Assembly: GCA_937951685.1 (NCBI GenBank)
Contig: CALFBG010000110.1
Coordinates: 1 to 41,658, forward strand
DNA from: an uncultured Saprospiraceae bacterium
GTDB lineage: Bacteria > Bacteroidota > Bacteroidia > Chitinophagales > Saprospiraceae
Direction: 5' to 3'
Length of the DNA: 41,658 nucleotides
Both the position numbers and the translations under genes were made by a program. The notes under the pieces were generated by a model. That model was not told the origin of the DNA. It did not search any database and saw only the letters and a program-made list of their open reading frames with translations. Of the stretch, positions 19,091-28,608 are shown piece by piece (positions within the stretch are counted from its first letter, which is position 1; each line of letters begins with the position of its first letter).

Positions 19091-22006
19091 ATGAATAATT
19101 CAAACACATATCAAATTCATCACTACACTACCAAATGCTTGGTAATGGTATTGATGATGTTGTTTGTCTTATCCAACCTTCAAGCACAAGGCTGGGAAAA
19201 AATATTTGGTGGCAATGCCGACGATGAAACTTACGACATCATCGTGACCCAAGATAAAGGATACGCTTTTACGGGCTATACTTTTAATACTTCTGGCTTT
19301 AGTGCCGATATCCAGTTAATCCGTACCGATCAACGCGGCGTACCTTATTGGACGACGACCTTAGGCGGTTCTAGCTACGATCAAGGTAATTCCTTACAAC
19401 AAACAACCGATGGAGGTTTTATTATCGGTGGATATAGTCGCAGCTTTGGTAATATTCTTGGCGATCAATTGTATTTGGTAAAAACCGATGAAAATGGTAC
19501 ACAAGAATGGGCAAAGGGATTTGGTGGAAACCAAGAAGATCGCGGAGAGGAAGTCATTCAAACTTCTGATGGTGGTTATCTTTTAATTGGTTCTACCAAA
19601 AGTTATGGTAATGGCAACAATGATATTTATATCGTAAAAACCAACGCCGATGGAGATCAAGAATGGGCAAGTACTTACGGTGGTAACGAAAATGATAAAG
19701 GACATTCCATCATAGAAGTGGTTGGCGAAGGCTACGTCTTTACAGGAAGCAGTCACAACCCCGCTAATAATACCGTAGATGTTATCTTGACAAAAATCAG
19801 CTACGGTGGAGATGAAATTTGGTCTACTTTTTTTGGCGAAAATGAATTTGACGTTGGCTTTTCTGTTTTACAAACAGCAGATCAAGGTTTTATTATTGCC
19901 GCTTCAGTTGGTAATAGTAGTGATGCTTATTTGATCAAAACCGATGCCGGCGGTGTCGTAGAATGGAGTCAAAATTATGGCGGCACAGCTATCGATAAAG
20001 CGTATGACCTTGTCATTAATCCCGACGGTGGATACTGCTTTACCGGTATCACAGAAACTTCTTCTACCAACGTAGAACTATACCTTGTACGTACCGATAT
20101 TAACGGAAACATCATCTGGGAAAAAACTTTCGGTCGAGATAATATCGATATTGGAAATGGAATCGCAGCGCTAGAAAATGGCGGTTTTATCGTCGGAGGT
20201 ACTTTCGACTTGGATCCATTCTTCACCACGGATGCGAACCACTATTTATTAAAAACAGATTCTTTAGGTAATATTTATTCTAATTATATCCAAGGAAATG
20301 TTTACCGCGACCTCAACTTCAATTGTCTTCCGAGTATAGACGAAACGGGAATTGACAACTGGATTATAGAAGTCAGTGGTACTCAAAATTATTACGACGT
20401 TACGGATCTCAACGGAGACTATAACATTTTAGTAGACACCGGAAGCTATGCAGTTAGCTTATTTGCACCCAACAATTACTGGGAAGCTTGTCAGCAAAAT
20501 TTCAACATTGACCTATTTGGTTTTTACGATACCACGGTGATTGACTTTCCCGTCAAACCCATCGTAGAATGTCCATTATTAGAAGTGGATATTAGTACGC
20601 CCATTTTGAAGAGTTGCCAGAATAGTCGGTACACCGTTCGATATTGCAATCGAGGCACCATTAATGCTGAAGACGTATACGTTGACATTACGTTACCAAG
20701 CGCATTGACGCCCGTAACATCCTCTACGCCCTATACTGATTTATCCAATGGTTTGTACCGCTTTGACGTAGCAGATTTAGCCGTTGGTGCTTGTGAAGTA
20801 TTTAGCTTTGATGCACAGGTTGCTTGCGACTCTACCACGGTAGGACAAAGTTTTTGTGTAGAAGCGCACATTTATCCAGACTCAATTTGTACCATGCCTT
20901 CTCCGGATTGGGATCAATCTAGTGTGAACGTCGGTGCGAACTGCAATGGGGATTCTATTCAATTTAAAATTTACAACGTTGGGCTTGGAGACATGCTTGA
21001 CTCAAAAATATACTATATCGTAGAAGACGATATCATGTACCTTAACGGTAATTTTGATTTAGACAGTGGCGACAGTGTACTAATTTCTGTCCCCGCCAAT
21101 GGATCGACTTACCGAATTATTGCCGAACAATCGGCAGGCCATCCCGGAAACAGTTATCCAACCCTCGCAATTGAAGGTTGTGATGAAAACAGCGACCTAC
21201 TTTATTCGGTAGGATACGTTACACAATTCCCTGAAGATGATGGAAACCCATTTGTTTCTATCGACTGTCAGGAAAACGAAGAATTCCTCAATTTTAATGA
21301 CAAGAGAGGCCATCCCAAAGGCGTTTATGAGGAACATTTGATTGACCGTAATACGGATATAGAATATACCCTACGTTTCCAAAATTTGGAAGCGGATACG
21401 GCTTTCAACGTAGTGATTAGAGATACCATCTCTCCATTTTTAACCGTAACGAGCGTTACCGCCGGAGCAAGTAGTCATGAATATGACTTCGAAGTTGAAG
21501 ATGATGGTATTTTAAAATTCACTTTCAGCAATATCAAATTACCGATGTTGCCAGATAGCAGTGCTACCGAACCAAATTTTCACGGCTTTGTAAAATTCAA
21601 AATTGCTCAAAAACCTGACTTAGCCGATGGGACCGTAATCCGTAACAGTGCCGCTATCTCTTTTGATTATCAAGCGCCGATTATAACCAATGAGACGTTT
21701 CACACGGTAAGTGAAGATGCCTTGATTGATGTTATTACGGCTGTCAATGAAATAGACTTCCCAAGCGTAGCCATCCACGTTTATCCAAATCCATTCGTGG
21801 AAATGGCTACTTTTGAGATTTCAGGAGAAACATTCCAAAAACTTAATTTTACTCTTTTTGATTTAACTGGTAAATTGGTAAGGAGAGCTACATACGCCAG
21901 CTCTTCTTTCCAATTCCAGCGCCAAGACCTTAGTCCAGGCATGTACGTGTACCGAATTGAATCCGACGGACGTTGGATCAGCACCGGAAAAATTATTATA
22001 CAATAA
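19091..22006 (+). CDS. Beta-propeller T9SS cargo protein with DUF7619-like domain
   Basis: This is a secreted protein of 971 residues. The chosen start, ATG 19091, leaves MNNSNTYQIHHYTTKCLVMV and a hydrophobic signal segment ending near LQAQG. Residues about 35-390 contain some seven repeats of about 50 residues with the pattern GG...D....ixqTxDGGyixxGxTxSxGxGxxDxyLvKTDxxGxxxW, which form blades of a quinoprotein-like beta-propeller. A middle region (about 400-730) has short beta repeats with paired cysteines. Residues about 740-875 (HPKGVYEEHLIDRNTDIEYTLRFQN to NSAAISFDYQAPIITN) match the DUF7619 type found in T9SS proteins. The end (VYPNPF to STGKIIIQ) is a type A sorting domain. A shorter paralogue follows. 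The ligand is unknown. Confidence 0.92.
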   Translation: MNNSNTYQIHHYTTKCLVMVLMMLFVLSNLQAQGWEKIFGGNADDETYDIIVTQDKGYAFTGYTFNTSGFSADIQLIRTDQRGVPYWTTTLGGSSYDQGNSLQQTTDGGFIIGGYSRSFGNILGDQLYLVKTDENGTQEWAKGFGGNQEDRGEEVIQTSDGGYLLIGSTKSYGNGNNDIYIVKTNADGDQEWASTYGGNENDKGHSIIEVVGEGYVFTGSSHNPANNTVDVILTKISYGGDEIWSTFFGENEFDVGFSVLQTADQGFIIAASVGNSSDAYLIKTDAGGVVEWSQNYGGTAIDKAYDLVINPDGGYCFTGITETSSTNVELYLVRTDINGNIIWEKTFGRDNIDIGNGIAALENGGFIVGGTFDLDPFFTTDANHYLLKTDSLGNIYSNYIQGNVYRDLNFNCLPSIDETGIDNWIIEVSGTQNYYDVTDLNGDYNILVDTGSYAVSLFAPNNYWEACQQNFNIDLFGFYDTTVIDFPVKPIVECPLLEVDISTPILKSCQNSRYTVRYCNRGTINAEDVYVDITLPSALTPVTSSTPYTDLSNGLYRFDVADLAVGACEVFSFDAQVACDSTTVGQSFCVEAHIYPDSICTMPSPDWDQSSVNVGANCNGDSIQFKIYNVGLGDMLDSKIYYIVEDDIMYLNGNFDLDSGDSVLISVPANGSTYRIIAEQSAGHPGNSYPTLAIEGCDENSDLLYSVGYVTQFPEDDGNPFVSIDCQENEEFLNFNDKRGHPKGVYEEHLIDRNTDIEYTLRFQNLEADTAFNVVIRDTISPFLTVTSVTAGASSHEYDFEVEDDGILKFTFSNIKLPMLPDSSATEPNFHGFVKFKIAQKPDLADGTVIRNSAAISFDYQAPIITNETFHTVSEDALIDVITAVNEIDFPSVAIHVYPNPFVEMATFEISGETFQKLNFTLFDLTGKLVRRATYASSSFQFQRQDLSPGMYVYRIESDGRWISTGKIIIQ

Positions 22007-22082
22007 CCGTAAGTAATAACCGTAAGCAACGTTTGTAAAAGCAAACGTCAATGATATAAGTTTTCATGAGATTTCAATTTAG

Positions 22083-22129
22083 GTCGTACCATTCGTTAGC
22101 AAAGCGGAATGGTACGACTTATTTTTTTT
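22083..22129 (+). terminator. Rho-independent terminator of the 971-aa T9SS gene
   Basis: GTCGTACCATTC (22083-22094) pairs perfectly with GAATGGTACGAC (22107-22118) around a 12-nt loop, followed by TTA and a T-run. It separates this gene from its downstream paralogue, so the two are not a simple operon. Confidence 0.92.
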
Positions 22130-22264
22130 ATCTTAGTCTTAAATAAATAAACCAACCCTTTTAGCACTTCACACGGTCTAACTGAATAGGCAACTACCTG
22201 TACCTGCATCCGAGCAATATTCAAAACACACTTTAAAGCTTATCTTCTTCAAAACTTGATTGTT

Positions 22265-23710
22265 ATGAAACAAATTTATTTTTTTTTCTTCTTCATTGCT
22301 TGTGCTACCACGACGAGCGTTGCACAAGTTTGGCACCAAGTTTATCAATTTGAAAATGCCCTCATTCAAGGTTTTCAAGCTAGTCCAACTAGCGATGGAG
22401 GATATATTCTCGTTGGTGCCTCAGACTATCCTACCGGTGCCGTTCGACACTACGTTCATCTCCTTAAAACAGATTCCGAAGGGAATAAGGTTTGGGAAAA
22501 AGCGTTTAATAACGGCAGTCCATTCCCCAATCCACCAAGTATTGACGAAGGCAGATTCATCCAAGAGCTGAGCGATGGAAATTACTTACTCGGTGGTTAC
22601 CGCCAAATAGAATCTTCTAACAGTTCGATGTTTTTAGCCAAACTAACAGAACTTGGAGATACTGTTTGGACAAGAGATATTGCCTTTATGACTGATCCTT
22701 GCCTAGGCTTCAGTGCTCTAATTGATCCAAATGGAGATTACCTCATTGCAGGAAAGCGACGCGACTTGATCGCAGGAACCGAAAACGTTTACCTTGCCAA
22801 AACAGATAGCGACGGGAACCTTCTGTGGACGAAGCAATATTTTGAAGCGGATAATCAAAATAGCGAAATCCTGGACATCAAAGCCACTACGGATCAAGGT
22901 TATATTTTAGTCGGTAGCTTGGATAATGAATTATTGGTTATCAAAACAGATCAGCAGGGAAATAGCGTATGGACGAAAAGCTTTGGACTTTCTAATCAAG
23001 ACAAGGCGCATGCTGTGGCTGTAAATAGCGATGGTAGTTATATCGTCGGGGGAAGCAGCGTTGGTTTTGTGGGATATACGCCATTTCTTATCAAGCTCAA
23101 TGCAGCAGGAGAAAAAGTCTGGGAAAAATCAATTCCCGATTTACTAGTAGGTGGCGTTTCAGGCCTGATTATTGACGATGCAGCGGATATTGTAGTTACT
23201 GGTTCCAAGTTTTCTTTCTTTAGTAATTATGCGCCGGAAGGTTTTCTGGCAAAGCTTGATGCTGATGGTGAGTTACGTTGGTTGAATAAATTCGAAGACC
23301 CAAACTTGCAATTTCATGGTCATTCCGTGCGACAAACTAGCGACGGAGGATATATTATTGGCGGCGGTAGCAGCACGGGTATGTTATTAATCAAAACCGA
23401 TAATAATGGTGTTTTTGACCTTAGTAATGCGACTGCTAATCCTACCGAAATACTTAGCTTGAACCTTAGTCCAAATCCAACAAGCGATTGGCTAACGATC
23501 CATTTACCGCAAGGAAATAAGGATTTACTAGAACTTACTATTTTTGACTATCATGGTCGCTTGGTTGGAAAAACGGCGATCTCATCGAACGCGAGCGTAG
23601 TTACTTATTCCGTGGCAGATTTGCCGGCGGGAAGTTATGTCGTTCGCATCCAACGAGGGACGGAAATCATTGGCCTTGCTAAATTCATCCATTCTCCAGG
23701 GCAAAAATAA
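22265..23710 (+). CDS. Short beta-propeller T9SS cargo protein
   Basis: This is a 481-residue secreted paralogue of the preceding gene. ATG 22265 starts the signal peptide MKQIYFFFFFIACATTTSVAQ; the TTG at 22256 is a less likely start. The body (about 22-385) carries repeated blades with SDGGYILVGxS, VxLLKTDSEGNxxW and similar strands, again predicting a seven-bladed propeller. The last 80 residues (LNLSPNPTSDW to IGLAKFIHSPGQ) are a type A sorting domain. It lacks the DUF7619 domain and the cysteine-rich middle of its neighbour. The gene ends 28 nt from a convergent ABC ATPase gene with no evident terminator between them. Confidence 0.92.
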   Translation: MKQIYFFFFFIACATTTSVAQVWHQVYQFENALIQGFQASPTSDGGYILVGASDYPTGAVRHYVHLLKTDSEGNKVWEKAFNNGSPFPNPPSIDEGRFIQELSDGNYLLGGYRQIESSNSSMFLAKLTELGDTVWTRDIAFMTDPCLGFSALIDPNGDYLIAGKRRDLIAGTENVYLAKTDSDGNLLWTKQYFEADNQNSEILDIKATTDQGYILVGSLDNELLVIKTDQQGNSVWTKSFGLSNQDKAHAVAVNSDGSYIVGGSSVGFVGYTPFLIKLNAAGEKVWEKSIPDLLVGGVSGLIIDDAADIVVTGSKFSFFSNYAPEGFLAKLDADGELRWLNKFEDPNLQFHGHSVRQTSDGGYIIGGGSSTGMLLIKTDNNGVFDLSNATANPTEILSLNLSPNPTSDWLTIHLPQGNKDLLELTIFDYHGRLVGKTAISSNASVVTYSVADLPAGSYVVRIQRGTEIIGLAKFIHSPGQK

Positions 23711-23738
23711 ATTGAGCGTGCATTTATTATACTAGACC

Positions 23739-24410
23739 TTAATTGTTCGTCTCCGAAATTACTTTCCCTCCTTTGAGTTGAATAATTTTTTGGGTCTTAT
23801 TGGCGAGTTCCATATCGTGGGTCACCATAATTAAGGTCGTACCTGCTTCTCGGTTGAGATCAAAAAGCAATTTCTCTACTTTTTGGCTAGTTTCTTCGTC
23901 GAGATTTCCAGTAGGCTCATCCGCAAAAAGAATTTTAGGTCTATTAGAAAAAGCACGCGCTAATGCTACCCTTTGTTGTTCTCCTCCGGATAACTGTGTA
24001 GGATAATGATCTTCTCGATCTCCAAGTCCTACTCGATCTAATAATTCCCGCGCTTGCGCCGCCGCATTTTTTTCCCCTCTTAATTCTAAAGGCACCATCA
24101 CATTTTCTAGTGCGGTCAAGGTAGGAATCAATTGAAAGCTTTGAAAAATAAAGCCTACGTGTTCACTCCGCACCGCCGCACGTTGATCTTCATTCAACTC
24201 ATCTAGGCTTACTTGATTGAGAATAACCGAACCACTGCTCGCGCGATCTAATCCCGCACAAAGCCCCAATAAGGTAGTTTTCCCACTTCCCGAAGCGCCT
24301 ACAATGGCGACGGTAAGACCGGGTTCAACCGTAAAATTGACATTATCGAGTACCGTCAACGGTTTATCGTTGCCGCCATAACTTTTGGTAAGGTTTTTTA
24401 CTTCTAACAT
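23739..24410 (-). CDS. ABC transporter ATP-binding protein (LolD/MacB/YbbA-like)
   Basis: This is a 223-residue ATPase subunit of the type that powers MacB/LolCDE-class systems acting on lipoproteins or other envelope substrates. It shows Walker A GASGSGKT (38-45), Q-loop Q90, signature LSGGEQQR (140-147), Walker B ILFADEP (160-166) and H-loop H198. The extended EDQRAAVRSEHVGFIFQSFQLIPTLTALENV segment is characteristic of this subfamily. No permease gene is adjacent on either side, so the partner must be encoded elsewhere. Which substrate it serves cannot be decided; LolD and YbbA are both possible. Confidence 0.93.
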   Translation of the reverse strand: MLEVKNLTKSYGGNDKPLTVLDNVNFTVEPGLTVAIVGASGSGKTTLLGLCAGLDRASSGSVILNQVSLDELNEDQRAAVRSEHVGFIFQSFQLIPTLTALENVMVPLELRGEKNAAAQARELLDRVGLGDREDHYPTQLSGGEQQRVALARAFSNRPKILFADEPTGNLDEETSQKVEKLLFDLNREAGTTLIMVTHDMELANKTQKIIQLKGGKVISETNN

Positions 24411-24618
24411 ACTTATTTTTTATTGAACACGATTGTTACAATAACGCTATTTAAAGATCGAATTTCACTTTATTAGCGAAATAAGAACAAATTTTTAGAT
24501 TAATGGTGGTAGAAACTCGGCAAGCGTTCAATCCTGTTTTTTCGCAGCTTGAAAATAGGTTTTTCCCGAATCATCGCATCCGATAAACGAAACCTATAAT
24601 ATCTTCTAAAGCAAATTT

Positions 24619-25227
24619 TTATTTTAAAATCATGATGCTCCGAGTAGAAGCTTGAAAGCGTTTTCCATTATTCAACCTATACTTAACAGAGAAACGATGA
24701 GATTGGTTGTCAACCGGAGGTGTATTTAAGGATAAAAAAGTGGGTTCTTCGATGAGCAATGGATTTCCAGTATTCAAAAATTGAGATAAGCTACTACTTG
24801 CAATCCCTTCTCCAGAAACATCAAAATAAGGATTTAGCCGTTCTCCAGCAAAAATCGTATCTCCGTTGGCGAGCAAAAAATCTGCGTAGCAAGTTAATTC
24901 AATATCCTCGATTTTATCATTCGCTAATGGTGCCGGCGCATCGCAGCCATAGACGGGAGTCAAAAAAGAGTTGAACAAAGGAGTCTGGTCGGCAAGGTAT
25001 TCCACACCTACAGTGAGCATGATAGAAAAAGATTGGTATTGCATGATTGTACCATCCGGAAGATCGGCAAAACTATGCGTTCCATCCGGTTGTCGTTCTA
25101 CGTTACGGATAAACATATCAATCACACTAAAGTACCGTTGATCCGTATCACACGGACTACAACAGATATTCAATAGTAACACGACCGTTACTATTCCCCC
25201 TAGTTTTTTGAATCTTTCTAAACTCAT
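24619..25227 (-). CDS. Probable lipoprotein of unknown function
   Basis: This is a 202-residue protein from ATG 25227. Its N-terminus is a basic stretch, a hydrophobic core VTVVLLLN and a cluster C22, C23, C26, which suggests a lipoprotein signal with an atypical lipobox (LNIC or NICC). The rest is beta-rich with conserved-looking aromatic strands. It has no enzyme motif. It stands alone between the ABC ATPase and asnS genes. Downstream at 24555-24597 an 8-bp inverted repeat (ATAGGTTT / AAACCTAT) encloses a 27-nt loop and might serve as an inefficient terminator. I do not recognise the family. Confidence 0.75.
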   Translation of the reverse strand: MSLERFKKLGGIVTVVLLLNICCSPCDTDQRYFSVIDMFIRNVERQPDGTHSFADLPDGTIMQYQSFSIMLTVGVEYLADQTPLFNSFLTPVYGCDAPAPLANDKIEDIELTCYADFLLANGDTIFAGERLNPYFDVSGEGIASSSLSQFLNTGNPLLIEEPTFLSLNTPPVDNQSHRFSVKYRLNNGKRFQASTRSIMILK

Positions 25228-25471
25228 GATGGTTTTTCTTCAGGGTAGTCGGTGCTCAAATAAATTCGAGTACCGACTGCCGTGAATTAGTTTATCTCAT
25301 CATGTTTCCCCCAAATGGTATACCAACTTTAGCTAATCCACTGAAATACAGGTGATTTAGCATAAAATAAGGGAACTAAAGCTTCGTTTCCATTACTAAT
25401 CTAATATTTGCAATAAAAAACGGATCCATAAACTGAGTACAAGGTCTACCTAAGCTTGAAGCAAGCGTATT

Positions 25472-26908
25472 TTAAAATTCTGCCGTTCCCGGTGATCTAG
25501 GGAAAGCGATTACATCCCTAATATTGGACATTCCAGTCACAAAGAGGACTATTCGTTCAAAACCAAGACCAAAACCGGAGTGTGGTGCACCACCAAACTT
25601 TCGTAGTTCCAAATACCACCAAAGTTCTTCTTCAGAAATATTCATTTCTTCCATCCGTGCTTTCAAAACATCATGCCGTTCTTCCCGTTGCGAACCACCG
25701 ATCACTTCCCCAATCCCTGGAAAAAGGACATCCATTGCCGCCACCGTTTTACCATCATCATTTTGTCGCATATAGAAAGACTTGATCCCTTTTGGATAAT
25801 CTCGAACGATCACTGGTTTTTGGAATTTCTTTTCGACTAACCAACGCTCATGCTCTGCACTCAAGTCTTTCCCCCACTCTACTTCAAACTCAAACCGTCC
25901 TTTTTTGTAAGGCTTAGAATTGCGCAGCAAATTGATGGCTTCCGTATACGTGATGCGCTCAAAACTATTATCGACTACAAAACGAAGCGTTTCGATAAGT
26001 CCCATGGTACGACGGTCTTCTTTCTTCATATTCTTCTCCAAATCTTGAATACGCTTATCCAAGAAAGTCAGATCTTCTAGGTAGTTTTCTAGCACGTGGT
26101 TCAAAAGGTACTTGACAAAATCTTCTGCCAAGTCCATATTATCCATTATATCGTAAAAGGCAACTTCTGGCTCAACCATCCAAAACTCCGCGAGGTGACG
26201 AGAAGTATTGGAGTTCTCGGCTCTAAACGTTGGGCCGAATGTATAAACTTTACCCATGGCCAACGCGCCCGTTTCCGCTTGTAATTGACCAGAAACGGTG
26301 AGGTTGGTTGATTTACCAAAAAAATCCTGTTTGAAGTCGACCTTCCCATCTTCCGTCGTTGGCGCTTCGTTCGGCGCAAAAGTAGTAACCCCAAACATTT
26401 CCCCTGCACCTTCTGCGTCAGATCCTGTGATGATCGGCGTATTCATATAATAATACCCTCGATCATTGTAAAATTTGTGAATGGCGTAAGATAAAGCGTG
26501 ACGAAGGCGAAAGACCGCACTGAAAGTATTGGTTCGCATCCGCAAGTGCGCTTTTTCTCGCAAGAATTCCATCGTTTGCTTTTTGGGTTGCAATGGATAT
26601 TCTTCGGGATTCGCTTCGCCGAGAATTTCGATTTTTTCGGCTACGACCTCTATGTTTTGTCCCGATCCTTGCGAAGCAACGACTTTACCTTCTACCGCAA
26701 TACAAGCGTGGAAGCTAATTTTCTTCAACAATGCTTCCTCAAAATTTTCAAAATCGACAACGACTTGCACATTACCAAAACAAGAACCATCATTTAGGGC
26801 AATGAATCGATTGGCTCGAAATGCTCTTACCCATCCTTTGATCAATACTGTTTCGTCTATTTTTGGTTGCTTGATTAAATCAGCAATCTCAATTCTTTTA
26901 ATACTCAT
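25472..26908 (-). CDS. asnS: Asparaginyl-tRNA synthetase
   Basis: This is a cytoplasmic class IIb aminoacyl-tRNA synthetase that charges tRNA-Asn with asparagine. At 478 residues the length is typical. The N-terminal OB-fold anticodon-binding domain (about 18-105; VLIKGWVRAFRANRFIALNDGSC) precedes the catalytic core. Motif 2 is seen in FRAENSNTSRHLAEFWMVEPE. Motif 3 is seen in GFGLGFERIV near the C-terminus, which ends in IRDVIAFPRSPGTAEF as in other AsnRS. The long insertion around 280-350 is common in Bacteroidota enzymes. It is transcribed alone; no clear terminator was found. Confidence 0.97.
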   Translation of the reverse strand: MSIKRIEIADLIKQPKIDETVLIKGWVRAFRANRFIALNDGSCFGNVQVVVDFENFEEALLKKISFHACIAVEGKVVASQGSGQNIEVVAEKIEILGEANPEEYPLQPKKQTMEFLREKAHLRMRTNTFSAVFRLRHALSYAIHKFYNDRGYYYMNTPIITGSDAEGAGEMFGVTTFAPNEAPTTEDGKVDFKQDFFGKSTNLTVSGQLQAETGALAMGKVYTFGPTFRAENSNTSRHLAEFWMVEPEVAFYDIMDNMDLAEDFVKYLLNHVLENYLEDLTFLDKRIQDLEKNMKKEDRRTMGLIETLRFVVDNSFERITYTEAINLLRNSKPYKKGRFEFEVEWGKDLSAEHERWLVEKKFQKPVIVRDYPKGIKSFYMRQNDDGKTVAAMDVLFPGIGEVIGGSQREERHDVLKARMEEMNISEEELWWYLELRKFGGAPHSGFGLGFERIVLFVTGMSNIRDVIAFPRSPGTAEF

Positions 26909-27168
26909 CGTTGATTTTTTATGAAATATGTTTTTAAGACTGCGAAAATACTTATAATAATAAGAAAGGTCAAGTGTATTTTCGAGAATCCTCCTCAGCG
27001 CTTGAAGTTATTTCAAAACTATATTCCACACCGAAGTTAATTTTCCGTTAGGCAAAGCTTATCGGATGACAAGTATTAAGTGAAATTGACGATACGTGAA
27101 GCGGTGCGCTAGACGATCGCAGCAGGATTTTTATTTCAACGAAGTCGAAGATTTACTTATAGATTTAC

Positions 27169-27849
27169 TTATAAAGGTGCGCTGCATTTACTACACTCTT
27201 TTTGATCGGGTGTGTTACGCGCTTTACAATAACTACAAACGACATCCGCTTGTTTTTCGGCGGCTACTTCTTTGGCCGTTTCTTCCGCTTGCTTCGTTTC
27301 CTTTTCCGCTTGCTTCGCTACTTTCATAACTTCTTCTAATCTTTTTTCGGCACCGTCAAGTTGCGACTTAACCGATTTAGTAATTGCATTAGCAGCAGCA
27401 ATTTCTTTTACATTGGCAAACGAAAGCTTATTCTTACTTTCCCGAATCGCACTATCCGCTCTACGAGCAGCATCCCAGGCAGCGCTTTGGTCATTCGTTT
27501 TAGTAGTAGTTTGTTTGGCCTTCGTGATTTTATCTTCGACGGATTGGACGAGGCGATCCATTTGATCCAAGTCTCGGATGAAAGAGACGTTTGCTTTTTG
27601 GTTAGCCTTTGCCATCGCCGCAATTTTGGCTTCCCCATCCAATTGTTCCGCAGCCATCATCGCTGTTCTAGCTTCGTTAAAAGCTTGATCTAATGCGCCG
27701 GAAAAACCAGCGTACAAGGCTCGTAAGCGGGTAATGCGGTCTTGATTTGCTTGCCAACGTTTAGTTTCTGATTCTACGCTCGCTTTACCACAAGCACTCA
27801 ATATTAAGATCGTTAAGATTAGCATTAATCCTGGTACAAATTTTTTCAT
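27169..27849 (-). CDS. Coiled-coil lipoprotein with C-terminal zinc ribbon
   Basis: This is a 226-residue protein of unknown function. It starts with a classic lipoprotein signal (MKKFVPGLMLILTILILSAC, lipobox LSAC, C20). Residues about 25-200 are Ala/Lys/Glu-rich and predicted to be a long coiled coil (for example KRLEEVMKVAKQAEKETKQAEE). The last 22 residues hold two CxxC knuckles: C205 and C208, then C219 and C222 (CSYC and CSKC), a rubredoxin-like zinc ribbon. A zinc ribbon on a protein exported to the envelope is unusual. No partner gene is evident. A 12-bp direct duplication (AGATTTACTTAT) lies just past the stop. Confidence 0.85.
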   Translation of the reverse strand: MKKFVPGLMLILTILILSACGKASVESETKRWQANQDRITRLRALYAGFSGALDQAFNEARTAMMAAEQLDGEAKIAAMAKANQKANVSFIRDLDQMDRLVQSVEDKITKAKQTTTKTNDQSAAWDAARRADSAIRESKNKLSFANVKEIAAANAITKSVKSQLDGAEKRLEEVMKVAKQAEKETKQAEETAKEVAAEKQADVVCSYCKARNTPDQKECSKCSAPL

Positions 27850-28052
27850 AAGGTTTTCTGTTTTAGCGGAAACTCTTCAATTGAAGGGCGAAGCAGTTTC
27901 AGTTTAAAAAAAGCATCCGCTAATTTAGCGCTTCTCTCGCCCGCTTTTCCTACCCTTTCGGGTAAAACGATAGCACTGCAAGATCCAATGGGATGTTCTT
28001 AGTTTAAAACAAAAAGCACTTGCGTGAAAAAATTAGTAGGAAGAATAGAAAT

Positions 28053-28484
28053 CTAGACGTCTAAAAACCGGGCTTTTAGATCGGGACTGGGTAGCATACA
28101 GCTTTCTTTTTTGCCGTACAGACGGTAACGATTATCCGCAACCAAGTTGTAAATCCCATCTCTCATAAACTTAGGAATGATGGCAAATCCGTGAAGTATT
28201 TTCCACCAACCGCCCAAGTGTAAGGTCATTTGTAGCGCAACGTCGGAGTGCGTATACACTTTTTTATTATCCAACAGCACAACCGTTCCCAATGCTTTAC
28301 TCAAGTTTTTTTCGGCAAGAATCGTTTGCCCAGTGTCTGATTGTAACGAAGCAAAGCGAAAACGCGCTTCCGGATCACGTTCGATGACAAATTGTACGTA
28401 ATGATTGCACAAATTGCAAACCCCATCAAATAACAAGATTGGATGCTTGGTGGAGAGTTCGTCTATTTCCGTAATTGTTGCCAT
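28053..28484 (-). CDS. DCC family (DUF393) thiol-disulfide oxidoreductase-like protein
   Basis: A 143-residue protein of the DUF393/DCC family. The name-giving motif is visible near the N-terminus: LLFDGVCNLCNHYV, with C23 and C26 forming a CxxC pair. Typical downstream segments follow (ARFRFASLQS, VVLLDNKKVYTHSDVAL and YRLYGKKESCMLPSPDLKARFLD). Members are thought to be thioredoxin-fold proteins, but no reaction is established. It has no signal peptide, so it is probably cytoplasmic. It lies downstream of radA on the same strand with a 124-nt gap. Confidence 0.93.
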   Translation of the reverse strand: MATITEIDELSTKHPILLFDGVCNLCNHYVQFVIERDPEARFRFASLQSDTGQTILAEKNLSKALGTVVLLDNKKVYTHSDVALQMTLHLGGWWKILHGFAIIPKFMRDGIYNLVADNRYRLYGKKESCMLPSPDLKARFLDV

Positions 28485-28608
28485 ATTATATAAACATCAA
28501 AACAAGTAGAGATGTTTGATTTTTATGCATAAATCCCGCCGTACTTTATCCATATCGCTAAGCTTCCGTTTTGGAAGCGTTATTTTATTAGCTATTCAGC
28601 CAATTGCT

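Noticed and set aside
26146-26409. 87-aa frame overlapping asnS in another frame
   Set aside because: It is fully embedded in the conserved catalytic domain of asnS and is a shadow.
28566-28590. Hairpin GCTTCC/GGAAGC downstream of radA
   Set aside because: The stem is only 6 bp and the T-rich side is on the plus strand, where no gene ends. It is too weak to call a terminator.
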